Notes under the pieces: generated by a model
What the model saw: the letters and a program-made list of their open reading frames with translations, nothing else
What the model was told of the DNA's origin: nothing
Database searches by the model: none
Assembly (NCBI GenBank): GCA_013041745.1
Contig: JABDRN010000100.1
Span: forward strand, 1-64,000
Length of the DNA stretch: 64,000 nt
Source: Gammaproteobacteria bacterium
Lineage (GTDB): Bacteria; Pseudomonadota; Gammaproteobacteria; SZUA-229
Direction of reading: 5' to 3'
Shown: positions 40,301 through 48,338 of the stretch, piece by piece
Layout: each line of letters opens with the position of its first letter
Position numbering within the stretch: the stretch's first letter is position 1
Translations under genes and position numbers: made by a program

Positions 40301-40301
40301 T
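34305..40301 (-). CDS. chpA: Hybrid sensor kinase ChpA (CheA-REC) of the type IV pilus chemosensory system
   Basis: The 1998-residue protein is a giant CheA. Residues 1 to about 600 are helical, Hpt-like or FimL-like repeats without phospho-histidine. Three intact Hpt sites follow: H679 (HTLKGSGRLLG), H998 (HTLYGSARTA) and H1228 (HTLKGGARMAE). A very acidic linker lies at about 760-985. The kinase core has LEHMLRNAVAHGIE (about 1585), DVIDDGSGID and GRGVGMDVVDSEI. A CheW domain follows, and a C-terminal receiver has phospho-acceptor D1927 in LLDIEMPRMDG. ChpA passes phosphate to PilG and PilH to control twitching and cAMP-linked surface responses in Pseudomonas; here this is inferred by homology. 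Confidence 0.95.
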   Translation of the reverse strand: MSVDNTVEYNSLSWVKAQLDDVLSDAQANLNEYIENKTEENLENCIEHLQLIYGTLQMVEIYGAAMLAEEMRLTTTALLEGNVERAEDTYDVLMRAMLHLPDYLEGIQAGKKDAPISLMPLFNDLRTARKEGLLSESVLFSPDIENAEMTSDSYDAAAIEAGKLQGEVKRLRTHYQLGLLDYIRNNKERVGLQRIKAVLNSLEKVSSSDQVRRVWMVSAALVEGLIKQGIDTNLSIKMLLGAIDRQLKLVLDEGEEEFSKNYSKELLKNILYYVGLSRVDSKSISAVKEAYNLDDLIPQETDDSGVMIGGLNADLFDTVSKGITEDLVQVKDVLELFMQSNDQSLEQLEPVAEQLGKIADTYGMLGMGHVRQSIMDQRDVVQKIIKGEVEISEPVVSNVAYELLNAESELKDYIDSRSGFIDMNREHEGQAVPAAEYRQVVFTVVSEGLKNFSEAKEAVLAYVSGIGDKEQLNIILSRLEEVRGVSMMLPLGRVESQIEKLQKYIRVALLDNNHKPDAKEQDTVADVVTSIEYFFEALSEGRPGVEQGLNAGDEAAEILVKITQSYGDSVDAGNRLEQEVEPAEQAIENLVIEEVADDQAGEKQATEPESEAVAEKKTEEAQQDISEYAILADDADEEIVEIFIEEAVEVLGELHAYLPQWKANNDDEEALAVVRRSFHTLKGSGRLLGANLIGEFAWKFENMLNRIIDNKINVSQPLLHALDEALAVLPQLIEQLKGNREPVDNIAQLMSTADALAEGRDVVIESTAPVAAEAIPAEPIIEELVAEEPVIEELVAEEQVIEQLHIDEGDEEIEISIADETDLIELEPVAEDVVEDISDLEVSVDEPEPALEEDSVEQDSFESLTVDVEDVSVTEAGDIESAEDVITLDSVPLEEDDFDLELSAGEEVTDEGSEISDDEMLIDLSETSEANEEFEIEIDEGESVIEVADEDLDLDPMLLKIYYDESQSHISNVRQLLDESVEKNKPLKADKNLIRAFHTLYGSARTADVEAIADISGAAEKYVKARQEGGQDDIPDEVTSVLREIEHAIAEMLSLVENGKLPAHDKALQDKINKVVQHEIQDQLQRSWQDKSVPADETGAVVADAGHADETPDVEVIVEESEVEDIASDDELSIEMAELEPGAEDVSDSEIEAIDEAESAASTAIPVRHETIEETSVAMSYADIDDELIDIFLEEADELLENCEETLSEIRNTPNSTEHIHQLQRNMHTLKGGARMAELTPVGNLTHNLESLVVLVDENKVNADKALFDLLQESLDILTGMLGNVRKREPLLTANNLNNRIEMLMRGEVEEKRSVERFDVDLNELESGEYDEELEDIDISSLLPGAAAKTQAEETRKQETEKQAADKLARRADDEERPHWGERATDVSFKDSQEQVRVRSDLLNSLVNYAGEVNIYHARMGKQISDFGFNLSELTQTVVRLKEQLRKLEIETEIQIRSGYEQASEEFDENFDPLEMDQYSTMQQLTRSLGETAGDVESINDILKEITRDSETLLVQESRISTDLQEGLMRTRMVRFGGLSSRLRRIVRQISRELGKEVEVEIIGDSSEVDRTVLDRIIAPLEHMLRNAVAHGIELPEVRKSLGKNETGRIQISVDRQGTDVVIDVIDDGSGIDVDKVRAKAIKQGFISADSNLSDHDALQFILQSGISTADEVSQVAGRGVGMDVVDSEIKQLGGVLDIETQQGKGTTFHIRLPLTLAINQALLVSTIDDIFAIPLASIEGVVRITGLELQRFYDSENSHYEFNGIEYELKHLGGMLTGNQGDYSKQLQLFPVLLVHVGDKHFALHVDDMLGRREIVVKPVGLQIGSVRGIAGATILADGRVVLILEMSALVVADSLFKEHIPVVEEAEPVIVDERKTIMVVDDSITIRKVTERMLSRYGIDVILAKDGVDATNQLQERMPDLMLLDIEMPRMDGFEVASFVRNDDRLKNLPIIMITSRTGSKHKDKAMEIGVNKYLGKPFQEDDLVSNINDILHTAF
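37888..37977 (-). repeat. 30-bp in-frame tandem repeat in the acidic linker of chpA
   Basis: Two near-identical 30-base copies (37918-37947 and 37948-37977) and a degenerate third to their left encode the decapeptide EPVIEELVAE and variants. The repeat lies within the acidic, probably disordered linker between the first and second intact Hpt domains. Repeat-number change would lengthen or shorten the linker without a frameshift. Confidence 0.8.
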
Positions 40302-40327
40302 AACCTGATCACCTATGCCAGATCACC

Positions 40328-42388
40328 TTAAGCCTGATTCTCTAGAATAACGGTATCGACATTATCTTCATCGATGGCAGACGGTAACTTGAAGCCTGAT
40401 ACCGAGCGGCCCAGTTCGGCTGAAAGTTCGTTAAGTGCAGTAAGTGAGTTCGATGTCTCTTCGGTACCCTCAGATGTCTGCAGGGTAATCTCCTGAATCA
40501 CGTTCATCGAGTCTGATACTGACATCGCAACTTTTGACTGCTGTTTAGTTGAGTCAGAGATACCTTTAATCAGGTTAGACAACTCGGTCGATACATCCTC
40601 AATCTCTTTCAGTGCCACACCCGCATCCTCGGCCATCGATGCACCACTTACCACACCTGCGGTACTCATTTCCATGGACTTGACGGCTTCGTTGGTATCC
40701 GCCTGAATCGTGTTTACCAGACCCTCGATCTGCTTGGTCGCATTACCGGCTCGTTCAGCCAGTCGTTGCACCTCATCCGCTACCACCGCGAAACCACGAC
40801 CGGCATCACCTGCTGTCGATGCCTGAATCGCAGCATTCAACGCCAGGATGTTCGTCTGGTCAGCAATCTCAGTAATCAGTCCCACGATATCACCAATCTC
40901 CTGTGATGACTCACCGAGACGTTTAATACGTTTTGATGTCTCCTGGATGTTCTCACGAATCTTCTCCATCGAGCCGATAGTATTTCGTACCACCTGTGCA
41001 CCTTTCTGCGCGATATCCATAGACTGAGCCGCAACGCTTGCAGAGTTATCCGCGTCATGGGATACCGTCAGCATGGATTCAGCCATGTCGGTCACCGCGG
41101 CACTGGCCGAGGCAATCTCACGTGCCTGCTGGTTAGAAGCCTGCGCCAGCTCGTTCGCTGTCTGCTGTGTCTTCTCTGTAGAACGGGTTACCTCTGATGC
41201 TGTATTATTGATCGTCGTAACCAGGGTACGCAGCGCGTCGATGGTGAAGTTCACCGAGTCAGCGATGGCGCCGGTGATCTCTTCAGTCACCGTAGCGTGT
41301 ACTGTCAGGTCACCATCCGCAAGGTTCGCCATCTCATCCAGTAAGCGCAGAATGGCTCGCTGGTTTCTTCTATTATTTTCTAACGCGTTTTCCTCACGTT
41401 TTCTCGCTTCTTTAAGCAACAGGATACCGCCGATGATGATGAGTAATACCGCGACACCACCAAATCCAACACCGACCAGCTGGATAAAGTCGAGCTCTTC
41501 ACCCTGAGCAATAATCTTCTGTTGGAAAGATTCAAGTGTTGACAGGATCTTTTCAGAGTTACCACTTACCAGACCAGCAGCATCTTTTACCTCGAACAGT
41601 TCCGGAGAGAGCTCAAGGATACCTGCAATGTTATCGCTGACGGCGCTAATCAACATTGCCACTTCGCGTAACTTGGCGACGGCCTCTTTGTCTTTCACTT
41701 TCTCGATACGGAGACCTTCAGAACCTTTCAACAGGCCTTCAAGCACCCGGCCAAACAATGCTGCGTCACGACCGAACCTGTCTGCCGCAGCCGCCGCCGC
41801 TTCACCACCGGCCAAAACCTGATTAAGGTTATTCTTAATACGCTGTGACAACATCATCTGACGTGTTGCGAGATAGACCTGACGTGGAGAAGAATCTTTC
41901 CTGATCAATACACCGACAACCTCATCTGAGTAGGTCAGCATCTGAGGAATAAAACTTTCAATCACCTGGTAGAGTTCTCTTACTTCGGAAATTGACTGGC
42001 GACCATTCAGAATCACTTCAATACTATTCCTGTAATTACCCCAGTCTGATTCAACCGCATCGAGATCTGGTAGTAACTTTGGAGCGATCGCCGATGTAAC
42101 AATGTCACCGGAACGATAAGTAGTTAAAATATTATCGAACTCTATTCGAGATTTCAGTAAGCGATCAAAGGCTTCTTCATTACCGGATGATGCACCCAGT
42201 GAAAAAGTCGCCATCTGCTGTGATAACAGTAGCTGCTCAGCAGACAACTCTACATGACGCTGCAAGGTCGCTCGTTTATCTGCCACATAAACCAGGCTGC
42301 CTAACATAAGAATAATGAATACTGCTAGCAACAAACCAATGATGACCAAAGGTTTTCCGATTGCAATGTTTTTTTTGTCTGCGCTCAT
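40328..42388 (-). CDS. pilJ: Type IV pilus methyl-accepting chemoreceptor PilJ
   Basis: PilJ is the receptor of the Chp system and in Pseudomonas senses pilus retraction and surface contact. The 686-residue protein has a first membrane helix at about residues 13-33 ([20 protein letters not shown]). A periplasmic helical PilJ domain contains [11 protein letters not shown] and the related [16 protein letters not shown], two copies of the family motif. A second helix follows near residue 305 ([19 protein letters not shown]), then HAMP and a signalling domain with the hairpin [18 protein letters not shown]. No clear methylation-pentapeptide tail is seen. It lies between pilI and chpA. Confidence 0.95.
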   Translation of the reverse strand: MSADKKNIAIGKPLVIIGLLLAVFIILMLGSLVYVADKRATLQRHVELSAEQLLLSQQMATFSLGASSGNEEAFDRLLKSRIEFDNILTTYRSGDIVTSAIAPKLLPDLDAVESDWGNYRNSIEVILNGRQSISEVRELYQVIESFIPQMLTYSDEVVGVLIRKDSSPRQVYLATRQMMLSQRIKNNLNQVLAGGEAAAAAADRFGRDAALFGRVLEGLLKGSEGLRIEKVKDKEAVAKLREVAMLISAVSDNIAGILELSPELFEVKDAAGLVSGNSEKILSTLESFQQKIIAQGEELDFIQLVGVGFGGVAVLLIIIGGILLLKEARKREENALENNRRNQRAILRLLDEMANLADGDLTVHATVTEEITGAIADSVNFTIDALRTLVTTINNTASEVTRSTEKTQQTANELAQASNQQAREIASASAAVTDMAESMLTVSHDADNSASVAAQSMDIAQKGAQVVRNTIGSMEKIRENIQETSKRIKRLGESSQEIGDIVGLITEIADQTNILALNAAIQASTAGDAGRGFAVVADEVQRLAERAGNATKQIEGLVNTIQADTNEAVKSMEMSTAGVVSGASMAEDAGVALKEIEDVSTELSNLIKGISDSTKQQSKVAMSVSDSMNVIQEITLQTSEGTEETSNSLTALNELSAELGRSVSGFKLPSAIDEDNVDTVILENQA

Positions 42389-42503
42389 AAGGCATTCTCT
42401 CCAATCAACTTAATTTCGCCCACATCTGTTGATAACGTATTAAGTAGTCTCTTCAACTTATCTATTTTTATATTTTTTATAAAATTATTATATTCTTTAT
42501 AAA

Positions 42504-43040
42504 TCACAAAGAGGCATGTGCGAATCGTTCGTCTTGTGCCATCTCATTAAAATCAAATACCGGCCAGTGTTCTTCGTCCTGTTTGAAGGCTCTATCTATA
42601 TACGGTGAGATATCTTCAGGCACCTTGGGTATATCAGCGGTGATATCAGCTTCCCTGAAATGCCGCATGCCATATATCTCCTCCACGATCAGCCCTGTAT
42701 TGAAACCTTTATAGTCGATAACGATAACCCTGCCCTTCTGTCGTTGCTTGATATCTTCTCCCAAGAGGTAGGCTTTCATATCAAGAATAGGAAGCAAGTT
42801 ACCGCGAACATTTGCAACACCGACGATCCAGGGCTTTACACCTGGAACTAATGTATATTCAGGAAGATCCAGTATCTCTTTTACTTCAGACATCGATGCT
42901 ATCAATCTGGAATCTCCGATCCTGAAACCTACACCGACCCATTCATCATTGACCTGATCAAGTGTAGGCAAGCCGGAAGAGCCTTCCAACGTTCGCCTCT
43001 CCAGGTCCAGCAGCAAATTAAATGGGTCACTCGTATTCAT
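42504..43040 (-). CDS. pilI: CheW-like adaptor PilI
   Basis: PilI couples PilJ to ChpA. The 178-residue single CheW domain has DPFNLLLDLERRTLEGSSGL at the start, EWVGVGFRIGDSRLIASMSE, GVANVRGNLLPILDMKAYL and VEEIYGMRHF, all typical. It is 71 bases from pilH and 115 bases from pilJ. The gap to pilJ is A+T rich, with no gene seen. Confidence 0.92.
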   Translation of the reverse strand: MNTSDPFNLLLDLERRTLEGSSGLPTLDQVNDEWVGVGFRIGDSRLIASMSEVKEILDLPEYTLVPGVKPWIVGVANVRGNLLPILDMKAYLLGEDIKQRQKGRVIVIDYKGFNTGLIVEEIYGMRHFREADITADIPKVPEDISPYIDRAFKQDEEHWPVFDFNEMAQDERFAHASL

Positions 43041-43111
43041 CTATTATTCTTGTTCTTATTATTTACAAACATATAACTGTTATATGTACAGTCAATATGT
43101 AACCCAGCCAC

Positions 43112-43483
43112 TCAGGCTGAAAGCACCATATTCACATGTTCAATCAATGCTTTTTCCTGCACCGGCTTAACGATGTAATCTTTGGCGCCCTGACGCATCG
43201 CCCAGACCTTATCTGTTTCCTGATCCTTTGTTGTTACCATGATCACAGGAATCGATGAAGTCTCGTTAGCTTTAGATATCTGTCGTGTAGCCTGAAACCC
43301 ATTCATCCCCGGCATTACCACATCCATCAAAATCAGGTCAGGCATTTCGGATTTAGCCATATCAACACCCTCTTCTCCCGAAGTAGCTACTACAACTTCA
43401 TGACCATTCTTGGTTAACATGGTCTGCAACACATGTACTTCTGTCGGAGAATCATCAACTATCATTACTTTTGCCATACTCAC
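43112..43483 (-). CDS. pilH: Response regulator PilH (single receiver domain)
   Basis: The 123-residue CheY-like protein has the acidic pocket in VMIVDDSPTEVHV, the phospho-acceptor aspartate in LILMDVVMPGMNG, threonine in VIMVTTKD and lysine in DYIVKPVQE. In Pseudomonas PilH is the second, more abundant regulator of the Chp system and opposes or drains the PilG signal. The start MSMAKVMIVDD may be at the first or third residue. pilG lies 103 bases upstream. Confidence 0.93.
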   Translation of the reverse strand: MSMAKVMIVDDSPTEVHVLQTMLTKNGHEVVVATSGEEGVDMAKSEMPDLILMDVVMPGMNGFQATRQISKANETSSIPVIMVTTKDQETDKVWAMRQGAKDYIVKPVQEKALIEHVNMVLSA

Positions 43484-43586
43484 TCACCACTTTATATTTG
43501 TTATCGAATGAAGCTTTTCATCACATTCTTATCCTTATTTTTTCTTTTTTCCTGATTATCTATACAACTACTAGATCTCTGATCTG

Positions 43587-43961
43587 TTAACTCGCAGTTG
43601 CATACTCTTTAATTGCGCCTATTAAATCTTCTTTGGTAAACGGTTTTGTCAGATACTGAGTCGAACCAACTATGCGTCCACGTGCGCGGTCAAAAATACT
43701 ATCTTTGCTGGACAACATGATGACCGGTGTATCTTTAAATGTTTTATTATTTTTTATTAAGGCACAGGTCTGATAACCATCAAGTCGCGGCATCATAATA
43801 TCAACGAAAATGATATCGGGCTTGTTTTCAGCAATCTTTGATAATGCTTCAAAACCATCAACTGCCGTCACAACTTCACAACCTTCTTTCTTAAGCAGGT
43901 TTTCCGCTGTTCGTCTTATTGTTTTACTGTCATCAATGACCATTACTTTCAGGTCATTCAT
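43587..43961 (-). CDS. pilG: Response regulator PilG (single receiver domain)
   Basis: The frame is open to 44033, but the ATG at 43961 (MNDLKVMVIDDSKTIRRTAE) has an AGAG site and fits the family, giving 124 residues. The phospho-acceptor aspartate is in IIFVDIMMPRLDG, with S/T in MLSSKD and lysine in YLTKPFTKE. PilG drives pilus extension and cAMP signalling in Pseudomonas. It is the first gene of the six-gene chemosensory run and has its own promoter candidate at 44045-44073. Confidence 0.94.
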   Translation of the reverse strand: MNDLKVMVIDDSKTIRRTAENLLKKEGCEVVTAVDGFEALSKIAENKPDIIFVDIMMPRLDGYQTCALIKNNKTFKDTPVIMLSSKDSIFDRARGRIVGSTQYLTKPFTKEDLIGAIKEYATAS

Positions 43962-44044
43962 TACATAATCTCTTGAGCCATTGCTGTACCGTTTGAAACG
44001 CCAATCTAATTGACAATCCCCAAAATAAATCACTAGATAAACTG

Positions 44045-44073
44045 AATGTAGACCACATTCTGGGTATTGCCAA
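44045..44073 (-). promoter_or_regulatory. Probable sigma-70 promoter of pilG
   Basis: Read on the minus strand: TTGGCA (44073-44068), a 17-base spacer, and TACATT (44050-44045). This gives five and four consensus matches at ideal spacing. It lies about 84 bases before the pilG start, in the gap divergent from gshB. Confidence 0.5.
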
Positions 44074-44127
44074 TAATTAATTAAAACTTGAACAATATTG
44101 GCTAAGATTTTGCTAGGGCGAGAATTA

Positions 44128-44157
44128 TTGACATTCTTTCGACACAGAAGTGATGAT
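44128..44157 (+). promoter_or_regulatory. Possible sigma-70 promoter of gshB
   Basis: A perfect TTGACA is at 44128-44133, with GATGAT (44152-44157) 18 bases later as a four-of-six -10. The position, about 57 bases before the gshB start, is suitable; the -10 is weak. Confidence 0.4.
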
Positions 44158-44213
44158 AAATTACTGTTAGAATTGCTTTTCAGCTAACTGTTCATCAATG
44201 TTTGGAGACTATT

Positions 44214-45176
44214 ATGAGCATCAAATTAGGCATCGTCATGGATCCTCTATCGTCGATCAATATAAAAAAGGACAGTAGTTTTGCGATGATGCTGGCTGCG
44301 CAAAAACTGGGCTGGGAGATACATACTATATATCAATCAGATCTGTACACTGATAATGACAAAGCCAAGGCTTTTAGCAGGATCACCAGGGTGGAAGACA
44401 ACCCGGGGCACTGGTTTGATTTCGTCTCACAACAGGATATCGATCTGTCATCGCTGGATGCCATCCTGATGCGAAAAGACCCGCCTTTTGATATAGAATA
44501 CATCGCCAGTACGTATATACTGCAACTAGCTGAACAAATGGGAACACTCGTCGTTAACCGGCCCGCCAGTCTACGTGATAACAACGAGAAGATGTTTATC
44601 ACCCAGTTCCCGCAGTGCTGCACCCCGTTCCTGGTCAGCCGCAGCAAGTCACGCTTGCGTGACTTCGTCATTCAGCGGTTCCAGGAAGAACAGCAGGATG
44701 TCATCCTGAAACCACTCGATGGTATGGGCGGAGCTTCGATCTACCGCGTCAATCCTCAGGATCCAAACCTGTCGGTAATACTAGAAACCGTCTCACAGGA
44801 AGAAACCCGCATGGTCATGGCGCAGCAGTTCATCCCCGAGATCAGCCAGGGTGACAAACGCGTTCTACTGATAGATGGTGAAGCGATACCCTATGCACTA
44901 GCACGTGTACCAGCTTCAGGAGAAACCCGTGGCAACCTGGCAGCCGGTGGCAGCGGCGTCGGGGTAGAGCTCAGTGAGCGCGACCAGTGGATATGCCAAC
45001 AGGTCGGTCCTGCACTTAAACGGCAGGGTATACTGTTTGCCGGCATCGATATCATCGGAGACTACCTGACAGAGATCAACATCACCAGTCCGACCTGTAT
45101 CCGTGAACTCGACCAGATATATTCACTGGATATCGCAGGCGATTTAATGCGATGTATAGAACAGCACTTAAAATAA
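44214..45176 (+). CDS. gshB: Glutathione synthetase GshB
   Basis: GshB joins glycine to gamma-glutamylcysteine using ATP. The frame starts with a TTG at 44202, but the ATG at 44214 has GGAG 6 bases away and gives MSIKLGIVMDPLSSINIKKD, the family N-terminus, about 320 residues. ATP-grasp features include VILKPLDGMGGASIYRV, QQFIPEISQGDKRVLLI and EINITSPTCIRELD. It is divergent from pilG and overlaps apbE by 25 bases, as in the Pseudomonas gshB-tonB-yqgE neighbourhood but with apbE inserted. Confidence 0.95.
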   Translation: MSIKLGIVMDPLSSINIKKDSSFAMMLAAQKLGWEIHTIYQSDLYTDNDKAKAFSRITRVEDNPGHWFDFVSQQDIDLSSLDAILMRKDPPFDIEYIASTYILQLAEQMGTLVVNRPASLRDNNEKMFITQFPQCCTPFLVSRSKSRLRDFVIQRFQEEQQDVILKPLDGMGGASIYRVNPQDPNLSVILETVSQEETRMVMAQQFIPEISQGDKRVLLIDGEAIPYALARVPASGETRGNLAAGGSGVGVELSERDQWICQQVGPALKRQGILFAGIDIIGDYLTEINITSPTCIRELDQIYSLDIAGDLMRCIEQHLK

Positions 45177-46267
45177 AACATATCCCGCAACATCATTTCT
45201 CAGCCAGGCGCTACATCAGTCTGATCATCGGGCTTGTGAGCATCGTTGTTCTCAGTGCCTGCACACAACCGGAAAAACAATATAATTACAGCATCTTCAC
45301 CTTCGGGACACTGGTCGATATAACCATTTTCGGCGTCGATGAGAAACTGGCCGAGGCAGCTTTTGAACTGCTACAAAAAGATTTTGACCAATACCATCAA
45401 CAGTGGTCGCCATGGACCAATGGTGAACTGGCAGAGCTGAACAGGCAATTATCAGAGAGCACAAAAGCGGATAAAAAAGGCATAACCGTGCCAACCCAGC
45501 TTATACCGTTGATTAAATCTTCGATGATATTAAGTGCGCAAAGTAATAGCTATTTTAATCCGGCGATCGGAAACCTGATAAACCTGTGGCAGTTTCATCG
45601 ATACCAGGAGAAAGACATAAAACCGCCAGACGATGAACTGATACGCTCACTGCTAGAAAAAAACCCGAGGATGAGTGATCTATCCTTCGACATGCATGAT
45701 CGACTGATCAATACCAATCCTGCGGTCTCACTAAATTTCGGCGCATTCGCCAAGGGCTATGCTATCGCACTGCAGATCGAGCAACTTAGGCAGCTAGGTA
45801 TTGAGAACGCTATAATCAATGCTGGTGGAGACCTGAGCGTGATAGGTAGGCATGGTGACCGGGCATGGAATATAGGTATCAGACACCCTCGCTCTGACGA
45901 GGTGCTGGCGAGCGTGGAAGTTAAGGATAATGAAAGCGTTTTTACTTCCGGAGACTATGAGCGCCTTTATTATTACCAGGATAAGCGATACCATCATATC
46001 CTCAATCCTGAGACAGGGTACCCGACGGACGACGCACAATCGGTAACTGTAATCCATGGTGATGCCGGTCTGGCTGATGCAGCTGCCACCGCACTCTTTG
46101 TTGCTGGCAGCAAGCGCTGGATCAGCACGGCTAAAACAATGGGTATTCGCTATGCCATGCTGATCGATGCCGATGGTGATATCCATATCACGCCAGCGAT
46201 GCAGAAACGTATTAAATTCCTAAAAAAATCACCAACTTCACACATAATCGTGAGTGAAGAACTATAA
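45152..46267 (+). CDS. apbE: FAD:protein FMN transferase (ApbE family lipoprotein)
   Basis: ApbE enzymes attach FMN covalently to threonine in target proteins such as NqrB, NqrC and RnfG. The 371-residue product has a long N-terminal region with a membrane segment and lipobox VVLSAC (cysteine near residue 37). Motifs are IFTFGTLVDITIFG, LNFGAFAKGYAIALQI, the flavin-binding AIINAGGDLSVIGRHG and HHILNPETGYPTDDAQSVTV. It starts inside the end of gshB. No nqr or rnf genes lie in the window, so its targets are elsewhere. Confidence 0.92.
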   Translation: MYRTALKIKHIPQHHFSARRYISLIIGLVSIVVLSACTQPEKQYNYSIFTFGTLVDITIFGVDEKLAEAAFELLQKDFDQYHQQWSPWTNGELAELNRQLSESTKADKKGITVPTQLIPLIKSSMILSAQSNSYFNPAIGNLINLWQFHRYQEKDIKPPDDELIRSLLEKNPRMSDLSFDMHDRLINTNPAVSLNFGAFAKGYAIALQIEQLRQLGIENAIINAGGDLSVIGRHGDRAWNIGIRHPRSDEVLASVEVKDNESVFTSGDYERLYYYQDKRYHHILNPETGYPTDDAQSVTVIHGDAGLADAAATALFVAGSKRWISTAKTMGIRYAMLIDADGDIHITPAMQKRIKFLKKSPTSHIIVSEEL

Positions 46268-46331
46268 TAGTCAGTTAATAATAACTATAAAATGAATAAC
46301 TGGATGTCATTACTAGAAGGTATCCTGGAAC

Positions 46332-47216
46332 ATGACGAAGAAACGCCGAACAATTCAACCCAAGATAACTGACAATGATCGCTTTGGCATGACCTTCTTT
46401 CTTGCCACAATCTTTCATGGCATGATCATATTAGGTGTCACCTTCAGCATATCGCCACCTGCCGACAGTAAGACAGCACCTGCTCTGGATATAATACTGG
46501 TACAGACAAAAACACCCGATGAGTCCGAAAAAGCAGATTATCTTGCCCAGGTATCGCAGAAAGGCGGCGGCGATGCAGATCAAAAAGCCCGGCCCAGAGA
46601 ACAGTTCAGCGCACCCACCCTGTCAAAGCAGCCGGGCATAGCGAAACAGACCAGTGTGCAACAGGTTAAGAAACAGAAGCAGAACGAGCAACTTGCACTG
46701 GTCACACAGAAAAATTCCGAATTTGTTATCGATACCGAAAAAACTCCGCTAAAAGCAGAAGATGACACCACCATCGATAAAGCCAATACCAGTCAAAACA
46801 CACAGACTGCAAGACTCGCAGCAGAAATCAGCCATAACCTTGAAAAACAGGCGAGCATCGAAAGAACCAAGTACCTGAATTCCAGCACCAAGGCTTTTGC
46901 ACCTGCAAAATACATGAGGCAATGGATCGATCGTGTCGAGCGTGTAGGTAACCTGAACTATCCCGACCAGGCACGACGCCAGAAGCTCAGTGGCACATTG
47001 ATACTGGATGTCGTGATCAGTGCCGACGGCGAACTTTTAAAGACGGATCTGCGCCAGTCTTCAGGTCATCAGATCCTCGATGATGCTGCCAAACGAATCG
47101 TCAGGCTGGCGGCGCCTTATTCTGCCTTTCCGGAAAAACTTCGAGCAGAAACCGATGTCATACATATTACACGTAGCTGGGAGTTCATGAACAGCAGTGG
47201 CCTGCGCACCCGATAA
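46332..47216 (+). CDS. tonB: TonB-family energy transducer
   Basis: The 294-residue protein has a membrane anchor at about residues 19-42 (GMTFFLATIFHGMIILGVTF), a long Lys/Gln-rich spacer rather than the usual Pro-Glu/Pro-Lys stretch, and a C-terminal TonB domain with LNYPDQARRQKLSGTLILDV and the SSGHQILDDAAKRIV segment. TonB proteins carry proton-motive energy to the outer membrane. No exbB or exbD is adjacent. The place between gshB and yqgE matches Pseudomonas tonB3, a paralogue needed for twitching motility there, so a pilus-related role is plausible but inferred. Confidence 0.9.
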   Translation: MTKKRRTIQPKITDNDRFGMTFFLATIFHGMIILGVTFSISPPADSKTAPALDIILVQTKTPDESEKADYLAQVSQKGGGDADQKARPREQFSAPTLSKQPGIAKQTSVQQVKKQKQNEQLALVTQKNSEFVIDTEKTPLKAEDDTTIDKANTSQNTQTARLAAEISHNLEKQASIERTKYLNSSTKAFAPAKYMRQWIDRVERVGNLNYPDQARRQKLSGTLILDVVISADGELLKTDLRQSSGHQILDDAAKRIVRLAAPYSAFPEKLRAETDVIHITRSWEFMNSSGLRTR

Positions 47217-47234
47217 GACAACCCTGGTACATCC

Positions 47235-47825
47235 ATGACAGAGAACAGCCAAGCAGGAGAACAACCTTCCAGTTATAACCTGACTGGTCATTTCCTTATC
47301 GCCATGCCATCACTGAACGATGGCTTTTTTAATCACGCAGTCACCTATATCTGTGAACATGATGAATCTGGCAGCTTTGGCGTGATCATCAACCAGCAAA
47401 CTGACATCAAACTCAAACAGGTCATCAAGGAGATGCATATCGAGAGTCGTGATGGTTACGATGAGAACCAGCCCGTCTACATCGGCGGCCCTGTGGACCA
47501 GGGTCGTGGCTTTATCCTGCATCGCCCGGCCGGCAGCTGGTCTTCCAGCCTGGTGGTGAATAATGATGTGGCATTGACTACATCTAAAGACATCCTGCAG
47601 GCCATCGCCAATAACCAAGGCCCCGAAGACTGCATAGTGGCGCTGGGGTATGCCGGCTGGTCTGCCGGACAACTGGAACAGGAGATGGCAAACAACACCT
47701 GGTTGAGCTGCCCGGCAGACGAGCAGATAATCTTTAATACGCCCACCGAAGAACGCTGGAAAGCAGCAGCAAAATTAATCGGTATCGATCTATCTTTGAT
47801 GAGTAACGACGCCGGTCACGCCTGA
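47235..47825 (+). CDS. yqgE: YqgE/AlgH family protein
   Basis: The 196-residue protein is a DUF179 member: GHFLIAMPSLNDGFFNHAVTY at the N-terminus, HDESGSFGVIINQQTDIKL, VYIGGPVDQGRGFILHRP and ALGYAGWSAGQLEQEMANN. The biochemical role is unknown. The family is conserved next to ruvX/yqgF and was linked by name to alginate regulation in Pseudomonas. It sits 18 bases after tonB and 56 before ruvX. Confidence 0.94.
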   Translation: MTENSQAGEQPSSYNLTGHFLIAMPSLNDGFFNHAVTYICEHDESGSFGVIINQQTDIKLKQVIKEMHIESRDGYDENQPVYIGGPVDQGRGFILHRPAGSWSSSLVVNNDVALTTSKDILQAIANNQGPEDCIVALGYAGWSAGQLEQEMANNTWLSCPADEQIIFNTPTEERWKAAAKLIGIDLSLMSNDAGHA

Positions 47826-47881
47826 AGAAATCGGTCAGCGACTGCGGTAAACTGTTACCTTTTCTTCTGCATCACAGATAA

Positions 47882-48307
47882 ATGCCCGAAAACTATACTA
47901 GCGTACTAGGCTTTGACTACGGTAAAAAACGTATCGGCATAGCCACCGGGCAGACCATCACTCATTCTGCCACACCCTGCAAGACGATCAAACAGGTGGA
48001 TGGAAATCCTGACTGGCGGGCCATAGAAGCTGAGATACAGCAGTGGCGGCCACAGGCACTGATCGTCGGCATGCCCTATTACACCGATGGCAGCGAAAAC
48101 ATGATGACCGCCGCTGCAAGACAGTTTGCTTATGAACTGGAAAAACGTTTTAAGTTGCCGGTGATCGAAATCGATGAAGCACTGAGTTCACAACAGGCCG
48201 AAGAGATTCTTAAACAGGATAAAAAAATAACTCAGCAGAACAAACAAGAGATTGATAAAATGGCCGCCGCAATCATCGTTCAACGCTGGCTGGACCAACA
48301 GGTTTAA
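47882..48307 (+). CDS. ruvX: Putative pre-16S rRNA nuclease / Holliday junction resolvase-like protein (YqgF/RuvX)
   Basis: The 141-residue RNase H-fold protein has LGFDYGKKRIGIATGQTITH with the first catalytic aspartate, ALIVGMPYYTDGSENMM, and VIEIDEALSSQQAEEIL with a second acidic position. In E. coli YqgF helps process the 5' end of 16S rRNA; a role in recombination has also been proposed. It follows yqgE in the standard pair and precedes pyrR. Confidence 0.94.
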   Translation: MPENYTSVLGFDYGKKRIGIATGQTITHSATPCKTIKQVDGNPDWRAIEAEIQQWRPQALIVGMPYYTDGSENMMTAAARQFAYELEKRFKLPVIEIDEALSSQQAEEILKQDKKITQQNKQEIDKMAAAIIVQRWLDQQV

Positions 48308-48338
48308 CCCGTAATACATCAAAAACAACGAGAGCTTC

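Noticed and set aside
43041-43111. Missing pilK remnant around pilI/pilH
   Set aside because: Only about 70 bases with no CheR-like fragment in any frame; nothing supports a remnant.
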